A stretch of 64,000 nucleotides of DNA, from positions 3,920,001-3,984,000 of the forward strand of contig NC_021658.1 of NCBI RefSeq assembly GCF_000418325.1, written 5' to 3'. Position 1 is the first letter of the stretch. Every line of letters begins with the position of its first letter. A program made the position numbers and the translations under genes. Below are positions 8,394 to 17,276 of the stretch, one piece after another. This stretch comes from Sorangium cellulosum So0157-2 (GTDB lineage: Bacteria; Myxococcota_A; Polyangia; Polyangiales; Polyangiaceae). The notes under the pieces were generated by a model. It was given only the letters and a program-made list of their open reading frames with translations. It had not been told where the DNA came from and ran no database searches.

Positions 8394-10715
8394 TCAGTCG
8401 ACAATCGTGTTCGCGCCGTTCAGGAGCGGTACGCCGAAGTTCGGCGTTCCGTCTGCGTTCCATTCGAGCCGCTGGACGCGCGTGTGACGGTTCGGGTCGT
8501 AGAGCGGGTCCCCCGTGATCTTCTGGTAGTTCCGCGCGTGGTACACGAGCACGTCGATCGATCCATCCGCCGAGATCGTGAACGAGTTGTGGCCCGGGCC
8601 ATACAGCCCGTTTGCGCTGACGAACACCGGGGTCTCGTTCTTCGTCCACGATCTGGCGCTCAGCAGGTCGTCCGTCGCGCTCGCCGTGAGCAGGCCGAGG
8701 CAGTAGCGGTCGTCCGTCGCGCTCGCTGAGTAGCTGATGAAGACCCGCCCGTTCCGCTCGAGCACGGCAGCACCTTCGTTGACCGCGAACCCCGCAGTCT
8801 CCCAGGCGTGCTCGGGTCTGGCGATCCGCACGTTGGGGCTGGCCAGCGTCCACGGGTTCACCATGGCCGCGATGAACAAGCTGCTGTTGTCGCCCCCGAC
8901 GCTGGGGTCCTCCTGCGCCCACACGAGATACCGCTTGCCGTCGTGCTCGAACGTCGTCGCGTCGAGCGCGAAGGTGTCCGAGTCCGTCACGATCTGCCCT
9001 CGCTCGATCCACGTGCCATCCATCGGGTCGGCCGATGAGCTCTCGAGCGCATACATGCGAATGGCCCAGATGTCGGTCGAGCTCCCGGCGGCGAAGTAGA
9101 CGTACCACTTGCCGTCGATGAAATGTAGCTCGGGCGCCCAGATGTGCGCCGCCATCGGGCCGGTCGCGTGCTTCGTCCAGACGACCTTCGGGGTCGCGTT
9201 GGCCAGGCCTCGTATCGTGGTCGCGCGCCTGATCTCGATGCGATCGTACGTCGGCACGCTCGCGGTGAAGTAGTAGTAGCCGTCCGTATGCCGCGTGATG
9301 TGGGGATCAGCGCGCTGCGAGATCAAATGGCCGAGCGGCTCGAGCGCGAACGACGCCTCCGAGCTCTCGATCGCCGTGCCGTCGAGCACGTGCGCATAGA
9401 TCTGGTAGTTCAAGTGCCGGAGATAACGTGTCGCATCCGAGTACCACTGCAGCGAGACCATCGTCGGATCCCCGTTCAGCGCGGGCACGATCCGGAACGT
9501 CGCGTCCCTCCGGAACGTGGTGGTATCCGTGAACATGTCGATCCACAGGAGGTGGCTCCTCTCTTCGAGCGGGGTCAGCCAGAGCCCGCTGGCCCGGTTG
9601 GACGCCTCATTCTGCGGCGGGTACCGGGTCGAATTCGCGCTGTCGACGTGCAGGTAGCGACCGCCGAAATTCACGGGCTCGAACGACACCAGCGTCGGAT
9701 CATCCGGGTTCGCCAGGCCGGGCACCACTCTCCACTGGAAGTCGGCAGGAAGCTGGTTGTTCGCCCTGTCGTCGAGGTTGGTGATCATCGCATGATAATA
9801 GGAGTGCGCAACGTGGAGCGGGGTGTCCCCCATGCGCGTCGCGCGGATGTGGTAACCCCCTCCGACGTCGTCGTCGAGATTCGAGAGCTCGACATCCGCG
9901 GGGGCGGCGAGGGCCGCGTACTCAGGGTCCTCGCTGGCCGGTGAGTCGAAGACGACGCGTACGGGCTGAGCCCCGTCGGCCTGCCAGTCATCGACGCTGC
10001 TCACGGTCACGGTCTGCGCCGCGTTCCAGTTCGCCTCCGTGAACGTCAGGTCCGTATGGCTCAGCGTCGCCTCGGTCGTGTCGCTGACGCCGAGGGCGAT
10101 CGTCACGGGCGCGCTCGGCTGCGATGCGAGGAGCACGGTGAATGTCACGGGCGCGCCGCGCTCGGCGAGGGGCCCCGACGGGTCGCTGACGACGATCGCC
10201 GCCGTCCCTGGGCCGTCGTCGTCCGTGTTCGTGATGTCAGCCGACTCCGCGACGAGGCCGTCCCACGCTGGGTCTACAGAGACGGAGGGCCCGAAGCGGA
10301 CGCGGAAGATCTGATCCCCGTCGTCCTCCGCGTCGTCCACGCCCGTGACCGTGATCTCTCGAGGGACGCTCCAATCCTCCGCCGTGAAGGAGACGGTCGT
10401 CGGTGAGACGGAGCCTTCGGTCGCATCCGAGCTCGCGACCGGCACCGTGATAGGCCCGCTCGGCGCGGCGTCGAGCGCCACGCTCACGGTCACCCGCCCG
10501 CCGGACTCCGAGGTGCTGAGCGCTGCGCCCGCCGTCATGATTCGCAATGAGTTGCTCGGCGATCCGGTCGACGCGTCCGGCGCGTGGTTCGAGGGCCGAT
10601 CCGAGCACCCGACCACCACGAGCAGTGTGGAGAAGGCGCAAGCTGCCGCCGTGAGCGCAGCGCGCGGCGCAGAGAGGGAAGTGAGCTCTGAGTGGGGAGA
10701 TCTCGGTGCGTACAT
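8394..10715 (-). CDS. GH43-type glycosidase lipoprotein with Calx-beta-like and AbfB-like domains
   Basis: A 773-residue exported protein with a lipoprotein signal (VVVGC, Cys37). Two Calx-beta-like immunoglobulin-type repeats (about 55-165 and 170-275, each ending in TNTDDD or SNLDDD) are followed by an AbfB-like beta-trefoil (about 285-450; CBM42-type arabinose binding) and a five-bladed GH43-like propeller (about 460-773). Propeller acid residues are visible in RADPHITRH (base Asp), LDATTFEHDGK (Asp) and NEGAAVLERNG (Glu). It probably cleaves arabinofuranosyl or xylosyl links of plant hemicellulose at the cell surface. It is the second gene of a two-gene unit, 30 bases downstream of the other GH43 gene, and is controlled by the lac-like operator at 12742-12757. 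It is convergent with the DUF1330-like gene. Confidence 0.8.
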   Translation of the reverse strand: MYAPRSPHSELTSLSAPRAALTAAACAFSTLLVVVGCSDRPSNHAPDASTGSPSNSLRIMTAGAALSTSESGGRVTVSVALDAAPSGPITVPVASSDATEGSVSPTTVSFTAEDWSVPREITVTGVDDAEDDGDQIFRVRFGPSVSVDPAWDGLVAESADITNTDDDGPGTAAIVVSDPSGPLAERGAPVTFTVLLASQPSAPVTIALGVSDTTEATLSHTDLTFTEANWNAAQTVTVSSVDDWQADGAQPVRVVFDSPASEDPEYAALAAPADVELSNLDDDVGGGYHIRATRMGDTPLHVAHSYYHAMITNLDDRANNQLPADFQWRVVPGLANPDDPTLVSFEPVNFGGRYLHVDSANSTRYPPQNEASNRASGLWLTPLEERSHLLWIDMFTDTTTFRRDATFRIVPALNGDPTMVSLQWYSDATRYLRHLNYQIYAHVLDGTAIESSEASFALEPLGHLISQRADPHITRHTDGYYYFTASVPTYDRIEIRRATTIRGLANATPKVVWTKHATGPMAAHIWAPELHFIDGKWYVYFAAGSSTDIWAIRMYALESSSADPMDGTWIERGQIVTDSDTFALDATTFEHDGKRYLVWAQEDPSVGGDNSSLFIAAMVNPWTLASPNVRIARPEHAWETAGFAVNEGAAVLERNGRVFISYSASATDDRYCLGLLTASATDDLLSARSWTKNETPVFVSANGLYGPGHNSFTISADGSIDVLVYHARNYQKITGDPLYDPNRHTRVQRLEWNADGTPNFGVPLLNGANTIVD

Positions 10716-10745
10716 GATGTAGGTGCTGCGGATTCGGTAGCATGC

Positions 10746-12302
10746 TCAGTAATGGGCGATGATCGCGTCGAGCTCCGCCTGCGTGACGCGGACCGCGTTC
10801 GCGTGGCGCACGCCGGACGGAAAGCGGTACTGCTCGCTCGGGAGCTCCGTCCAAGAGCCCGGATCCGCGTCGAGATCCGTCGTGCTCCAGCACCCGAACA
10901 CACCGCCGTTCAGGTAGTAGTCGGCGAACAGGTACCATCGATTCTGCCGCGGATCCTTGATGACGAACGGTCCCTCCGTCGCTCGTCTCCTGCTCTGGGT
11001 CGACCCGCGCGTGATGTAGTCGGGGCTCCATCGCGTGAACGTCGCCGGATCGAGCGCGAGCGTCGAGGAGCGCGCGATCTGGATGTCCTTGCCCGATCCG
11101 GTGAGCGCGCTCCCGCTGCTGTCCGTCTCGTCCTTGAAGAAGAGGTAGTTGCGGTCATTCCATTGCGTGATCGTCGCGTCGATGACGCTGTAGCCCGGAT
11201 CGAAGAGCACGTCGGGTGTCGGGTTGACGATGGTGACGAAGTCCTCGGTGTAGCTGACGTAGATGCGGTTCGCGCCCGTGGCGTCGTTTCCGGACCAGAT
11301 GATCGCATAGAGCTTGCGATCGGGGTCGTAGTAAGCCTCCGGGGCCCAGGCGTGCATCGGGGTGGCGCTGGGGCCCTGAAGGTTCGTGAGCGTGATCAAT
11401 CGGGGACTCGTGAAGGTGATGAGATCTGTCGAGTCCGCCACGAAGATCTTGGAGCTCGGGTTGTTCCAGTAGTTCGAGTCGTTGTTCGAGAGCGTCCAGT
11501 CCGTGGCGATATAGACGTACGTTCCATCGTTCTTGCGGAACAGGAACGGATCTCGGATGTGATTCGTGCCCATCCCGGTGAGCTGGTACGCAGGCCGTCC
11601 ATCGGCGACGGCCGACCAGTGAAGCCCGTCGGTGCTGTAGGCGAGATGCAGCGAATCGCTCGGCACGTCCTGGTGCGGCCCGAAGTAGCTCAGCACCCAG
11701 GCGCCCGGGGAGCAGCTGGTTGCGTTCATCGTGGCCGAGTGCTCGCCGTTCGTACACTCGAGGCAGCTGCGGTCCGTGGTGCTGCTCCCCTCCGTGCCGA
11801 CGAGCTCCCCTGGCACGCAGTCGGTCCACGCGACGCATGTCGTTGCGGGATCGGCGTCGTCGTCCCAGGTGCCGTCCGCGCAATCGATGAGCGCGGCGGT
11901 CCCGCCTGCGCAGTACGTGCCCGGCGGGCAGGCGTCACACTGCGCGGGCGTGGTGCTCGTCCCCGGCGCTGTCTGCCTCGTCCCCGGCGCGCACGACGCG
12001 TGCATCCTGCAGCTCGGCGCGTTCATCGAGTCGCTGAAGGTGCCCTCCGGGCACGCCGTGCACCGCCGGTCCGCCGTAGGCGAGCCCTCGGCGCTCACGA
12101 ACGTACCTGCGGTGCAGCCTGTCCATGCGACGCAGCTCGTCGCGCTTTCCCCATCGTGATCCCAGGTGCCCTCGGAGCACGCGGGGGGCGCGGCGTCGGG
12201 TCCTGCGTCTCCGCCGGTCGTCGTCACCGGGTCGCTGCACCCGGAAGTCCATAAGAGCGCCACCAAGAATCGTGCTCTCGAGCTGCTTCCCGAACGTGCC
12301 AT
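10746..12302 (-). CDS. GH43-like glycosidase lipoprotein with Cys-rich N-terminal repeats
   Basis: A 518-residue exported protein. A lipoprotein-type signal ends at Cys22 (TSGC). Residues 40-198 form three to four Cys-rich repeats (CxxGTW...CVAWTxC...DRxCxxC), a TNFR-like scaffold common on myxobacterial surface proteins. Residues 200-518 are a GH43-like propeller with Asp251 (HIRDPFLF), Asp375 (VIDATITQW) and Glu443 (ATEGPFVI) as base, pKa modulator and acid. It would act on arabinan- or xylan-type oligosaccharides outside the cell. It is the first gene of the unit with the other GH43 gene. The predicted promoter lies about 430 bases upstream, an unusually long leader. The exact sugar specificity cannot be read from sequence. 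Confidence 0.8.
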   Translation of the reverse strand: MARSGSSSRARFLVALLWTSGCSDPVTTTGGDAGPDAAPPACSEGTWDHDGESATSCVAWTGCTAGTFVSAEGSPTADRRCTACPEGTFSDSMNAPSCRMHASCAPGTRQTAPGTSTTPAQCDACPPGTYCAGGTAALIDCADGTWDDDADPATTCVAWTDCVPGELVGTEGSSTTDRSCLECTNGEHSATMNATSCSPGAWVLSYFGPHQDVPSDSLHLAYSTDGLHWSAVADGRPAYQLTGMGTNHIRDPFLFRKNDGTYVYIATDWTLSNNDSNYWNNPSSKIFVADSTDLITFTSPRLITLTNLQGPSATPMHAWAPEAYYDPDRKLYAIIWSGNDATGANRIYVSYTEDFVTIVNPTPDVLFDPGYSVIDATITQWNDRNYLFFKDETDSSGSALTGSGKDIQIARSSTLALDPATFTRWSPDYITRGSTQSRRRATEGPFVIKDPRQNRWYLFADYYLNGGVFGCWSTTDLDADPGSWTELPSEQYRFPSGVRHANAVRVTQAELDAIIAHY

Positions 12303-12973
12303 CTCGCTCCTCGGTTTCGTGCGTCGTTGCCGCGCCGATGAACCCCAGCGTGAGGTGCGCCGGCGCTCAAGCGGGCGGGGCGTTCACATCCTGGTCCACC
12401 GCCGGCTCGGCCGGCCGTTGCAGGACCAGATGATCCGCGGTGCGTCGTTCGCCGTGGCCGCGAGGTTGCCGTCGACGCAGTCGTTGGCCGCCACGCTCGG
12501 TCTTCCGCCGCATGCCTGCTCATGTCTGAACCTGACCGCGATCGTCTCGGGACCTCACGGGCTTTCGTGCCACGATGTCGGACCGCGGAGAGACCACCCC
12601 TGTTGCGCGACGCAGTGAATCACGCACCTTTGTCCGCGATGACCGAGCGAGCGGAGTTGTGCCGGGATCGAGCCAGAGGACGAGCGCCCTGCGCGCGCGA
12701 CGGCCCGCCCTCGACGAAGCTAAAGCGTCGTTCGCGAGGAATTGTGAGCGCTCACAACGGCGGCGTCAACCGAAAATGGCCCGGCGACGCGCTGGCGCGG
12801 GACGCCGCGGCATGAGCGTGATGACGCTCAAGTGGTCTCGGCTCGCGCTTCCGGTGAGCGCTGAGCGGCTACAGCGGTGAAGACCAGCGCTCGCCGGGAT
12901 CCGCGCCCCGACGATCGCTCGCCGCGGCACCCGGCATCGGCCGGCGGACCTCCTGGGCGCCGTCCGCTCGGCC
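12303..12973. other. Gene-free stretch with long leader of the GH43 unit
   Basis: About 670 bases between the nrtR stop and the first GH43 gene. It holds the lac-like operator/promoter (12741-12769) and an apparent leader of some 430 bases. I could not find a convincing short gene or a canonical terminator in it. Confidence 0.5.
12741..12769 (-). promoter_or_regulatory. Promoter with lac-like (LacI/GalR family) operator for the GH43 genes
   Basis: On the minus strand, TTGACG (12769-12764), 17 bases and CACAAT (12746-12741) form a promoter. The perfect 16-bp palindrome TTGTGAGCGCTCACAA (12742-12757) covers its spacer and -10. This nearly equals the ideal symmetric lac operator, so a LacI/GalR-family repressor is very likely. 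No such regulator gene is present in the window. The sugar transporter has the same arrangement at 22077-22105. Confidence 0.75.
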
Positions 12974-13663
12974 TCAGATCTCGAAGCTGAACCCGTCCTT
13001 CTCCAGCCGCTCGTACTTCCGCCGGTCGAACCTGTAGAGCCGCGCCGCCCGGTGGGCGACGTCCTGCTCGACCTCGTCGAGCTCCACGAGCAGCCCCGTG
13101 CCGAGGACCTTCTTGCGGAAATTGCGCTTGTCGAGCGGGCGCTCGAGGATCTTCTCGTAGAGCCGCTGGAGCTGCGACAGCGTGAACTTCGGCGGCAACA
13201 GCTCGAACCCGATCGGCCGATACCGCGCCTTGCCCTTCAGCCGCTCCAGCGCGGTCGAGAAGATCTCCTCGTGATCGAAGGCGAGCGCCGGCGTGTCGTC
13301 CACCGAGAACCACGCGGCCTCGCGGGCGTCGGTCGCCGCCTTCACCCGGTGATCCCCGAGCTTGACCAGCGCGTAGTACGCCACCGACACGACGCGCTCG
13401 CGCGGGTCGCGCCCGAGCGCGCCGAAGGTGTAGAGCTGCTCCAGGTACACCCCCGAGAGCCCCGTCTCCTCGGCGAGCTCCCGCCGCGCGGCGTCGTCCA
13501 GCGGCTCGTCGACGCGCACGAAGCCGCCGGGGAGCGCCCACCGGCCGCGGAACGGCTCGAGCTCGCGCCGGATGAGGAGGACCTTCAGATCCTCCTCATC
13601 GAGGCCGAACACGACGCAATCCACCGTCAATGCCGGCCGTGGGTGCTCGTATGCGACGGACAT
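12974..13663 (-). CDS. nrtR: NrtR-type regulator: Nudix domain plus winged helix
   Basis: A 229-residue protein with an N-terminal Nudix hydrolase domain and a C-terminal winged-helix DNA-binding part (from about residue 150, GFELLPPKFTLSQLQRLYEKIL). This layout defines NrtR repressors of NAD metabolism, which sense ADP-ribose or related NAD metabolites. The Nudix box is complete (Gly47, Glu53, Arg61-Glu62, Glu65-Glu66, Gly68), so hydrolase activity may be retained, unlike several studied NrtR proteins. The ATG at 13663 has a GGAGG site six bases upstream. The promoter at 13685-13719 overlaps a near-palindrome shared with the PP2C-kinase-nicotinamidase operon, indicating autoregulation and at least one other target. 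Confidence 0.85.
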   Translation of the reverse strand: MSVAYEHPRPALTVDCVVFGLDEEDLKVLLIRRELEPFRGRWALPGGFVRVDEPLDDAARRELAEETGLSGVYLEQLYTFGALGRDPRERVVSVAYYALVKLGDHRVKAATDAREAAWFSVDDTPALAFDHEEIFSTALERLKGKARYRPIGFELLPPKFTLSQLQRLYEKILERPLDKRNFRKKVLGTGLLVELDEVEQDVAHRAARLYRFDRRKYERLEKDGFSFEI

Positions 13664-13684
13664 CCGGACCTCCGTGTGACCTGG

Positions 13685-13719
13685 ACACGAAGCTTAGTGT
13701 GCTTCGGACACCATGTCAA
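13685..13719 (-). promoter_or_regulatory. nrtR promoter with NrtR-like operator
   Basis: Minus-strand TTGACA (13719-13714), 17-base spacer, TAAGCT (13696-13691), overlapped by ACACGAAGCTTAGTGT (13685-13700), a 16-bp palindrome with one mismatched pair. It is the twin of the element at 7874-7908. The predicted start site near 13684 leaves a short leader of about 20 bases to the nrtR ATG. Confidence 0.75.
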
Positions 13720-13931
13720 CCCGCGCCGCGCCGCGCCCGGCCCCGCGGGCGCGGCGCGGCGCGGCGGCACGGCGACTGCAGGCCTCGATAGCATCACCGG
13801 GACATCGCGTCTGCGAGGGCCAGGCGGGCTCAGCAAGCGGTGCGATGTTTCCCCCGGTGGGTTCACGAAACTTGCCGTCCGCCGTCGACAAACGCTCGAC
13901 GGCCAGCGCGCGCGCGGGGTAAAAAACTGTC

Positions 13932-14795
13932 ATGACGGGGGACGAGGCGTCGGCCGCGGCGCGTGCGGAGATCCAGAACGAGCCCGAGGCGGAGATCGGA
14001 GAGGCGGAGCTGCTCCTCCGGGCCGTGCTCGAGAATCTCCCGGTCGCCGTGTGCAGGTACGATCGCGAGGGGATCTTCAGGTTCCACGACGGCAAGGGGC
14101 TGGAGCTCTCCGGCGGTGTGCGGCCGGGAGAGCACCTCGGCAAGAGCGTCTACGAGCTCTATGCGGGGTCGCCGGAGGGGGTGGAGGCCATACGGCAGGC
14201 GATCGAGGGGAAGGGGTCGCACCTCGTCACCAAGGCGCACGGCCTCACCTGGGAGACATGGTACGTCCCCGTGCGCCACGGCGGGGAGCCCGGCGCGGTC
14301 AGCATCACCATGGACGCCACCGCGGCGAGGCAGCGAGAGCAGGAGCTCCGGAACAAGCTCGAGCTGATCGAAAAGCAGCAGAGGGTCATCCGCGATCTCG
14401 CGACGCCGATCATCGAGGTCTGGGACAAGGTGCTGACCCTGCCCATGGTGGGCGTGGTGGACAGCCTGCGGATCGCCGAGGTGATGGACAACCTGCTCAC
14501 GGCGATCGTGAACAAGGACGCCCGTTACGCGATCCTCGACCTCACGGGCGTCGACGCGGTCGACACGCGGACGGCCGGGTACATCATCGAGATGATCAAG
14601 GCGATCCGGCTGCTGGGCGCGGAGGGGATCGTCACCGGGATCCGGTCGAACGTGGCCCAGACGATGATCGCGCTCGGGCTCGACCTGTCCGGCGTCACGA
14701 CCGTCGGCAACCTCCGCGCCGGCCTCAAGCTCTGCATGCGGCGCATGGCCGCGGCGGGCGACGCGGGCGCCGCCGGCTGCGTCCCGGTGAAATAG
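13932..14795 (+). CDS. PAS-STAS protein, RsbR-like
   Basis: A 287-residue cytoplasmic protein: a PAS-like sensor domain (about 25-130), a linker helix (QEQELRNKLELIEKQQRVIRDL) and a C-terminal STAS domain (about 155-275, with LPMVGVVDS and ILDLTGVDAVDTRTAGYI). This is the layout of RsbR-type stressosome or anti-anti-sigma proteins, in which Thr/Ser in the STAS domain are phosphorylated by a partner kinase. No switch kinase or RsbS lies next to it. It is divergent from nrtR with 268 bases between. Its STAS domain resembles that ending the 1669-residue kinase at 44898. Confidence 0.8.
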   Translation: MTGDEASAAARAEIQNEPEAEIGEAELLLRAVLENLPVAVCRYDREGIFRFHDGKGLELSGGVRPGEHLGKSVYELYAGSPEGVEAIRQAIEGKGSHLVTKAHGLTWETWYVPVRHGGEPGAVSITMDATAARQREQELRNKLELIEKQQRVIRDLATPIIEVWDKVLTLPMVGVVDSLRIAEVMDNLLTAIVNKDARYAILDLTGVDAVDTRTAGYIIEMIKAIRLLGAEGIVTGIRSNVAQTMIALGLDLSGVTTVGNLRAGLKLCMRRMAAAGDAGAAGCVPVK

Positions 14796-14855
14796 CCGCC
14801 TTCGCGGGCGCCCGCGAGGCGCGACGCGGGCGCGCCTCGCGCTCGGCCGCGGCGA

Positions 14856-16370
14856 TCAGCGGTGGATCACGACGCGCGTCGACGGGTCTTTGCGCGTGAC
14901 CTGGACCGCGTACCACCCCTCCGGCACGGGGGGCTCGGTCCAGTGGAACAGCCATTTGGCGTCGACCGGCGAGAGGTTCACGCAACCGCCGCTCTGCCCG
15001 TCGCCCCAGTTGTTGTGCCAGTACGCCGCGTGGAGGAGGTACTTGCTGAAGAAGTGCTGGCTCCACGGCACCTCCGCCTCGATCCAGTCGTCCTCGTCGA
15101 CGTGAGGGGTGATGAGCGTCTTCGTCACCCACTTGCGGTTGATGCGGTACTGGCCGAGCGGGGTCGTGGAGGGCGGCACGAACGGCTCGGCCAGCTCCGC
15201 CCGCTCCGGCTCCTCCGCCCCGTTGCGCCCGGCCGAGATGAGCGTGGCGAAGACGGGCCGGTCGTCCTCGTAGGCGATGAGCCAGCCTTCGAGCGCGGCG
15301 ATCTCGATCCACGTGTTCCTCGGCCCCTCGACCGGCGCCGCGGGCGCCGCGCCGCCGAGCTGGATGCGGCGCCCCCACGGGTTCTTCGCCTTCCGCGGCT
15401 TGATCACCACCGCATCTCGCTCGAGCACCCAGTGCCCGTCGTCGCGGGTCTCGAGGTACGTCAGCTTGCCGACCCGCCGCGATTTGCCCGTCAGCCCGAC
15501 CCGGTCGAGGCGCTCCCACACGGCGTCCGTCTTCGCGAGCTGGTTCTCCTCGGTGAGGCGGTACTTGGGGCGCGGCTTGCGGCGAAAGAACGCGATCGGG
15601 AGTCGCTCGTCGGCGCCGAGGTGGACCCCCTCGAAGGTGGCGGGCTCATACGGCTTCACCTTGTCCTTCGGCACGAACGTCAGATCGGAGGCCCAGAGCC
15701 ACGTCGCCCCGCCGGCCTCGACCTCCTTGGTCCATGCGACCGACGAGCGCGGGCGGACCTGCATGTGCCGCAGGTCGTGCATCCCCGCGGGCCACGCGGG
15801 CGCGTCGATGCCCTCGACGTTCAAGAGGCGCTTGAGACCGAGCGACTCGCCGTAGCGGTACGGCAGGGGCTGGTCGACGAGCGGGGCGTGCGCGCTCAGC
15901 GTCTTCAGCAGGGGATCGGCCGCGTCGAGGGTGGCGCGCTCGCCGTCGACGCAGACGTACCCGCGGGGCTCCACGGCGTAGAACGCCGGGCAATCGCCGG
16001 CGGCCCGGACGGGCTCGGGGCTCTTCAGGCGGACCGAGCCGCCGATCGAGAGATAGCCGATCCACTGGGCCTTCGGCCTCGGCGCGGACCGGATCCACAC
16101 CTCGCGGGTCCTCGCGTACACGCGGGAGGGAACCTCCGGCGCCGGTTCGACCGCGGCGAGCGGGGCCGCGGCGGCGGGCGCCTTCGGCGGCTCGGGGGTG
16201 ACGATCGGCCCGGCGGCGCCCGGAGCGGCTGCCGGGCGCTCGCTGGAGGGCTCCGCGACCGCGACGCCCGCGCGCCCGGCCGGGTCGGCCTCCGAGCCGG
16301 CGTCGTGCCGCGATGGCGTGCAAGCGAGGCAGAGCACGCCGACGGCGGCGAACCACGAGCGGCCGGACAT
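14856..16370 (-). CDS. L,D-transpeptidase (YkuD) lipoprotein
   Basis: A 504-residue envelope protein with a lipoprotein signal (LCLAC, Cys17). After a Pro/Ala-rich linker (about 25-75) and an SH3-like part (about 80-150, VYARTREVWIRSAPR) comes a YkuD domain with the catalytic motif GQSGGCVNLS (Cys463) and upstream His in LHAAYWHNNWGDG. It would form 3-3 cross-links in peptidoglycan or attach proteins to it. It is longer than ordinary YkuD enzymes, with a large central domain (about 150-320) of unknown role. It is monocistronic and convergent with the PAS-STAS gene. Confidence 0.85.
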   Translation of the reverse strand: MSGRSWFAAVGVLCLACTPSRHDAGSEADPAGRAGVAVAEPSSERPAAAPGAAGPIVTPEPPKAPAAAAPLAAVEPAPEVPSRVYARTREVWIRSAPRPKAQWIGYLSIGGSVRLKSPEPVRAAGDCPAFYAVEPRGYVCVDGERATLDAADPLLKTLSAHAPLVDQPLPYRYGESLGLKRLLNVEGIDAPAWPAGMHDLRHMQVRPRSSVAWTKEVEAGGATWLWASDLTFVPKDKVKPYEPATFEGVHLGADERLPIAFFRRKPRPKYRLTEENQLAKTDAVWERLDRVGLTGKSRRVGKLTYLETRDDGHWVLERDAVVIKPRKAKNPWGRRIQLGGAAPAAPVEGPRNTWIEIAALEGWLIAYEDDRPVFATLISAGRNGAEEPERAELAEPFVPPSTTPLGQYRINRKWVTKTLITPHVDEDDWIEAEVPWSQHFFSKYLLHAAYWHNNWGDGQSGGCVNLSPVDAKWLFHWTEPPVPEGWYAVQVTRKDPSTRVVIHR

Positions 16371-16589
16371 AGGCGCGCCACCCTAGCACGCCGAGCCTGC
16401 CCGGCGGAATGATCTGCCAAGCGCGGCGCCGGGGGCGGGTACGGCCGCGGCGGCCGGCGCGCGCATCGGCCCGGTCGTGTCCGGTCGCCGCGATATTGAT
16501 CGCGCGGGTGTCACGCTCGGCCCCGCTCGCGCCTAGAGCCGAGGAAGGCCGGTGAGGACCGCCGGCCAGAGAAGACAAGGAGACCTCCC

Positions 16590-16721
16590 ATGCGTCGTTG
16601 GCTCAAGGTGACCCTGTTCGCGGCCGTCCTCGGCATCCCGGCGATGGCCTATGCTGGGACGCAGCTCGCCGGCGGCTGTCCGTGCGCGGATTGCCCGTGC
16701 CCGGACTGCCCCTGCGGCTGA
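16590..16721 (+). CDS. Small Cys-rich exported peptide
   Basis: A 43-residue peptide preceded by a strong AAGGAG site eight bases upstream. Residues 1-22 are a signal peptide (basic MRRWLK, hydrophobic core, AMAYA cleavage site). The mature 21 residues end in CPCADCPCPDCPCG, with six cysteines in CPC/DCPC spacing that suggests metal binding (metallothionein-like) or disulfide/redox sensing. The stop overlaps the ribosome site of the ECF sigma factor gene 12 bases on, so the two are cotranscribed. I know no named family for it. Confidence 0.75.
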   Translation: MRRWLKVTLFAAVLGIPAMAYAGTQLAGGCPCADCPCPDCPCG

Positions 16722-16733
16722 GGACCCAGCCTC

Positions 16734-17276
16734 TTGGAACCGCGCGCGCGATCGCTGCTCAACGCCTCGATGAGGCGCCTCGCCGACGGCGATCGCGCGG
16801 CGTTCGACCCTGTCTATGCCGCCCTCTGGCCGGCGATCAGCGCGTTCTGCCGCCGCATGCTCGCGGGCGACGCGGACGCGGAGGACGCGGCGCAGCAGGC
16901 GCTCCTCAAGGTGTTCGACCGCGCCAGCTCGTTCGATCCCGAGGCGGACGCGCTCACCTGGGCGCTCGCCATCGCGGCGTGGGAGTGCCGCACGGCGCGG
17001 CGGCGGCGGACCCGATCGCGGGAGGCGCCGGACGAGCACCTCCCGTCGCTCGCGGCCGACGCGCCCACGCCGGAGGACGCGGCGATCGCCCGGGATCTGG
17101 ACGACGCGGCGCGCGAGGTGCTCGGCGCGCTGGGCGAGGCGGATCGCGAGACGCTGAGGGCGACGCTGCTGGAGGGCGATCGCGATCCAACGGTCTCGGG
17201 CGCGGCGTTCCGCAAGCGCCGCGAGCGCGCATTTTCCCGCCTCCGGGAGGCGTGGAGGAGGATCTATGGAACCTGA
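16734..17276 (+). CDS. ECF-type RNA polymerase sigma factor
   Basis: A 180-residue sigma-70 family factor. Region 2 is at about residues 15-85 (DGDRAAFDPVYAALWPAI, then AEDAAQQALLKVFDRAS). Region 4 is shorter and less typical (about 125-175, LRATLLEGDRDPTVSGAAFRKRRERAFSRLREAW). The TTG at 16734 was chosen because GAGGA of the upstream stop region lies at ribosome-site distance; an ATG at 16770 would trim 12 residues. It overlaps the next gene by 11 bases (ATGGAACCTGA), so translation is coupled with a membrane protein that could be its anti-sigma factor. Confidence 0.8.
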   Translation: MEPRARSLLNASMRRLADGDRAAFDPVYAALWPAISAFCRRMLAGDADAEDAAQQALLKVFDRASSFDPEADALTWALAIAAWECRTARRRRTRSREAPDEHLPSLAADAPTPEDAAIARDLDDAAREVLGALGEADRETLRATLLEGDRDPTVSGAAFRKRRERAFSRLREAWRRIYGT

